DNA from: Purshia tridentata
Lineage: Eukaryota; Streptophyta; Magnoliopsida; Rosales; Rosaceae
Reading direction: 5' to 3'
Length of the DNA stretch: 64,000 nucleotides
Assembly (NCBI GenBank): GCA_003254885.1
Contig: QANT01005907.1
Coordinates: 23,765-87,764, forward strand
How positions within the stretch are numbered: position 1 is the first letter of the stretch; each line of letters starts with the position of its first letter. Under the pieces are notes generated by a model. It was not told the origin of the DNA. It searched no databases and was given only the letters and a program-made list of their open reading frames with translations. The position numbers and the translations under genes are program-made. Positions 63,691 to 64,000 of this stretch are shown here, one piece after another.

Positions 63691-64000
63691 GGTCAGTTAC
63701 AACGATTCTGTTAACAATTAACCACCACGGTTAATTATTTTTTAAAACGTCAGGTCCTGATTCTTTTCGATAGAACTGAGCTGCATCATATACGGTATAC
63801 CGTCGCACACGCAATGTATTATCAATCAGCAGTAGTGTAGATGGGCTGGCTTACAATGCAAAACCAAGCCTTAGATACAAATTTCAAAGCGCGCGAGATT
63901 AGACTCATTGAAGAAGTAAGCTCTTTAGTCTTTATTTGAGAAATATATACTTACAAAAATTTACAATATGTTATGAATAATTAATAAATGGATGTCCATA
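63691..64000. other. Right edge of window, no feature recognised
   Basis: Non-repetitive sequence without a recognisable ORF, RNA or repeat. Confidence 0.5.

Noticed and set aside
1-64000. CRISPR arrays, prokaryotic mobile elements, rRNA or intact tRNA genes
   Set aside because: None seen; the sequence is a plant nuclear segment with intron-bearing genes.

Overview
This 64 kb window is nuclear DNA from a flowering plant. The genes are intron-rich with GT-AG introns, intergenic DNA is AT-rich with many (TA)n, (GA)n and (CT)n tracts, and several proteins belong to plant-specific families (CYC/TB1 TCP, SHAQKYF MYB, leucoanthocyanidin reductase). A woody eudicot, perhaps Rosaceae, is plausible from protein similarity, but the species cannot be fixed from the sequence. 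All exon structures were assembled by hand from reading frame, splice dinucleotides and family similarity. Every multi-exon model given keeps frame across its junctions.

Layout from left to right. A 5' part of a TSR1 ribosome-biogenesis gene (minus, running off the left edge) shares a 363-bp divergent promoter with a small coiled-coil gene (plus, 1518-3828). After about 4.6 kb without a recognisable coding exon comes an HDA15-type histone deacetylase with a RanBP2 zinc finger (plus, 8414-13838, 17 coding exons). Two minus-strand genes follow: a two-MYB-domain SHAQKYF factor of the DIVARICATA/SRM1 type (14515-15798) and a DENND6-type Rab exchange factor (18568-21244). After 6 kb of AT-rich spacer is leucoanthocyanidin reductase (plus, 27299-30779), whose introns hold MITE-like DNA. 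Next on the minus strand are a multi-pass membrane RING protein (31699-37935, 14 exons) and a complete MSH2 mismatch-repair gene (40540-47331, 13 exons) with an E2F-type site in its promoter. A CYC/TB1-type TCP factor (plus, 52789-54494) is the last confident gene. The final 9.5 kb has no confident coding gene. It does hold a SINE with clear target-site duplications, a cluster of AAACCCT motifs and a diverged tandem repeat array.

The genes are functionally unrelated neighbours, as is normal in plants, with no sign of a pathway cluster. I found no novel defence, mobile or biosynthetic system. The most interesting unexplained structure is the repeat array at about 62.84-63.53 kb, in which a splice-donor-like sequence is reiterated beside a possible minus-strand promoter. 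The two single-N positions (18488 and 32374) are each flanked by duplicated sequence and look like unresolved assembly joins.
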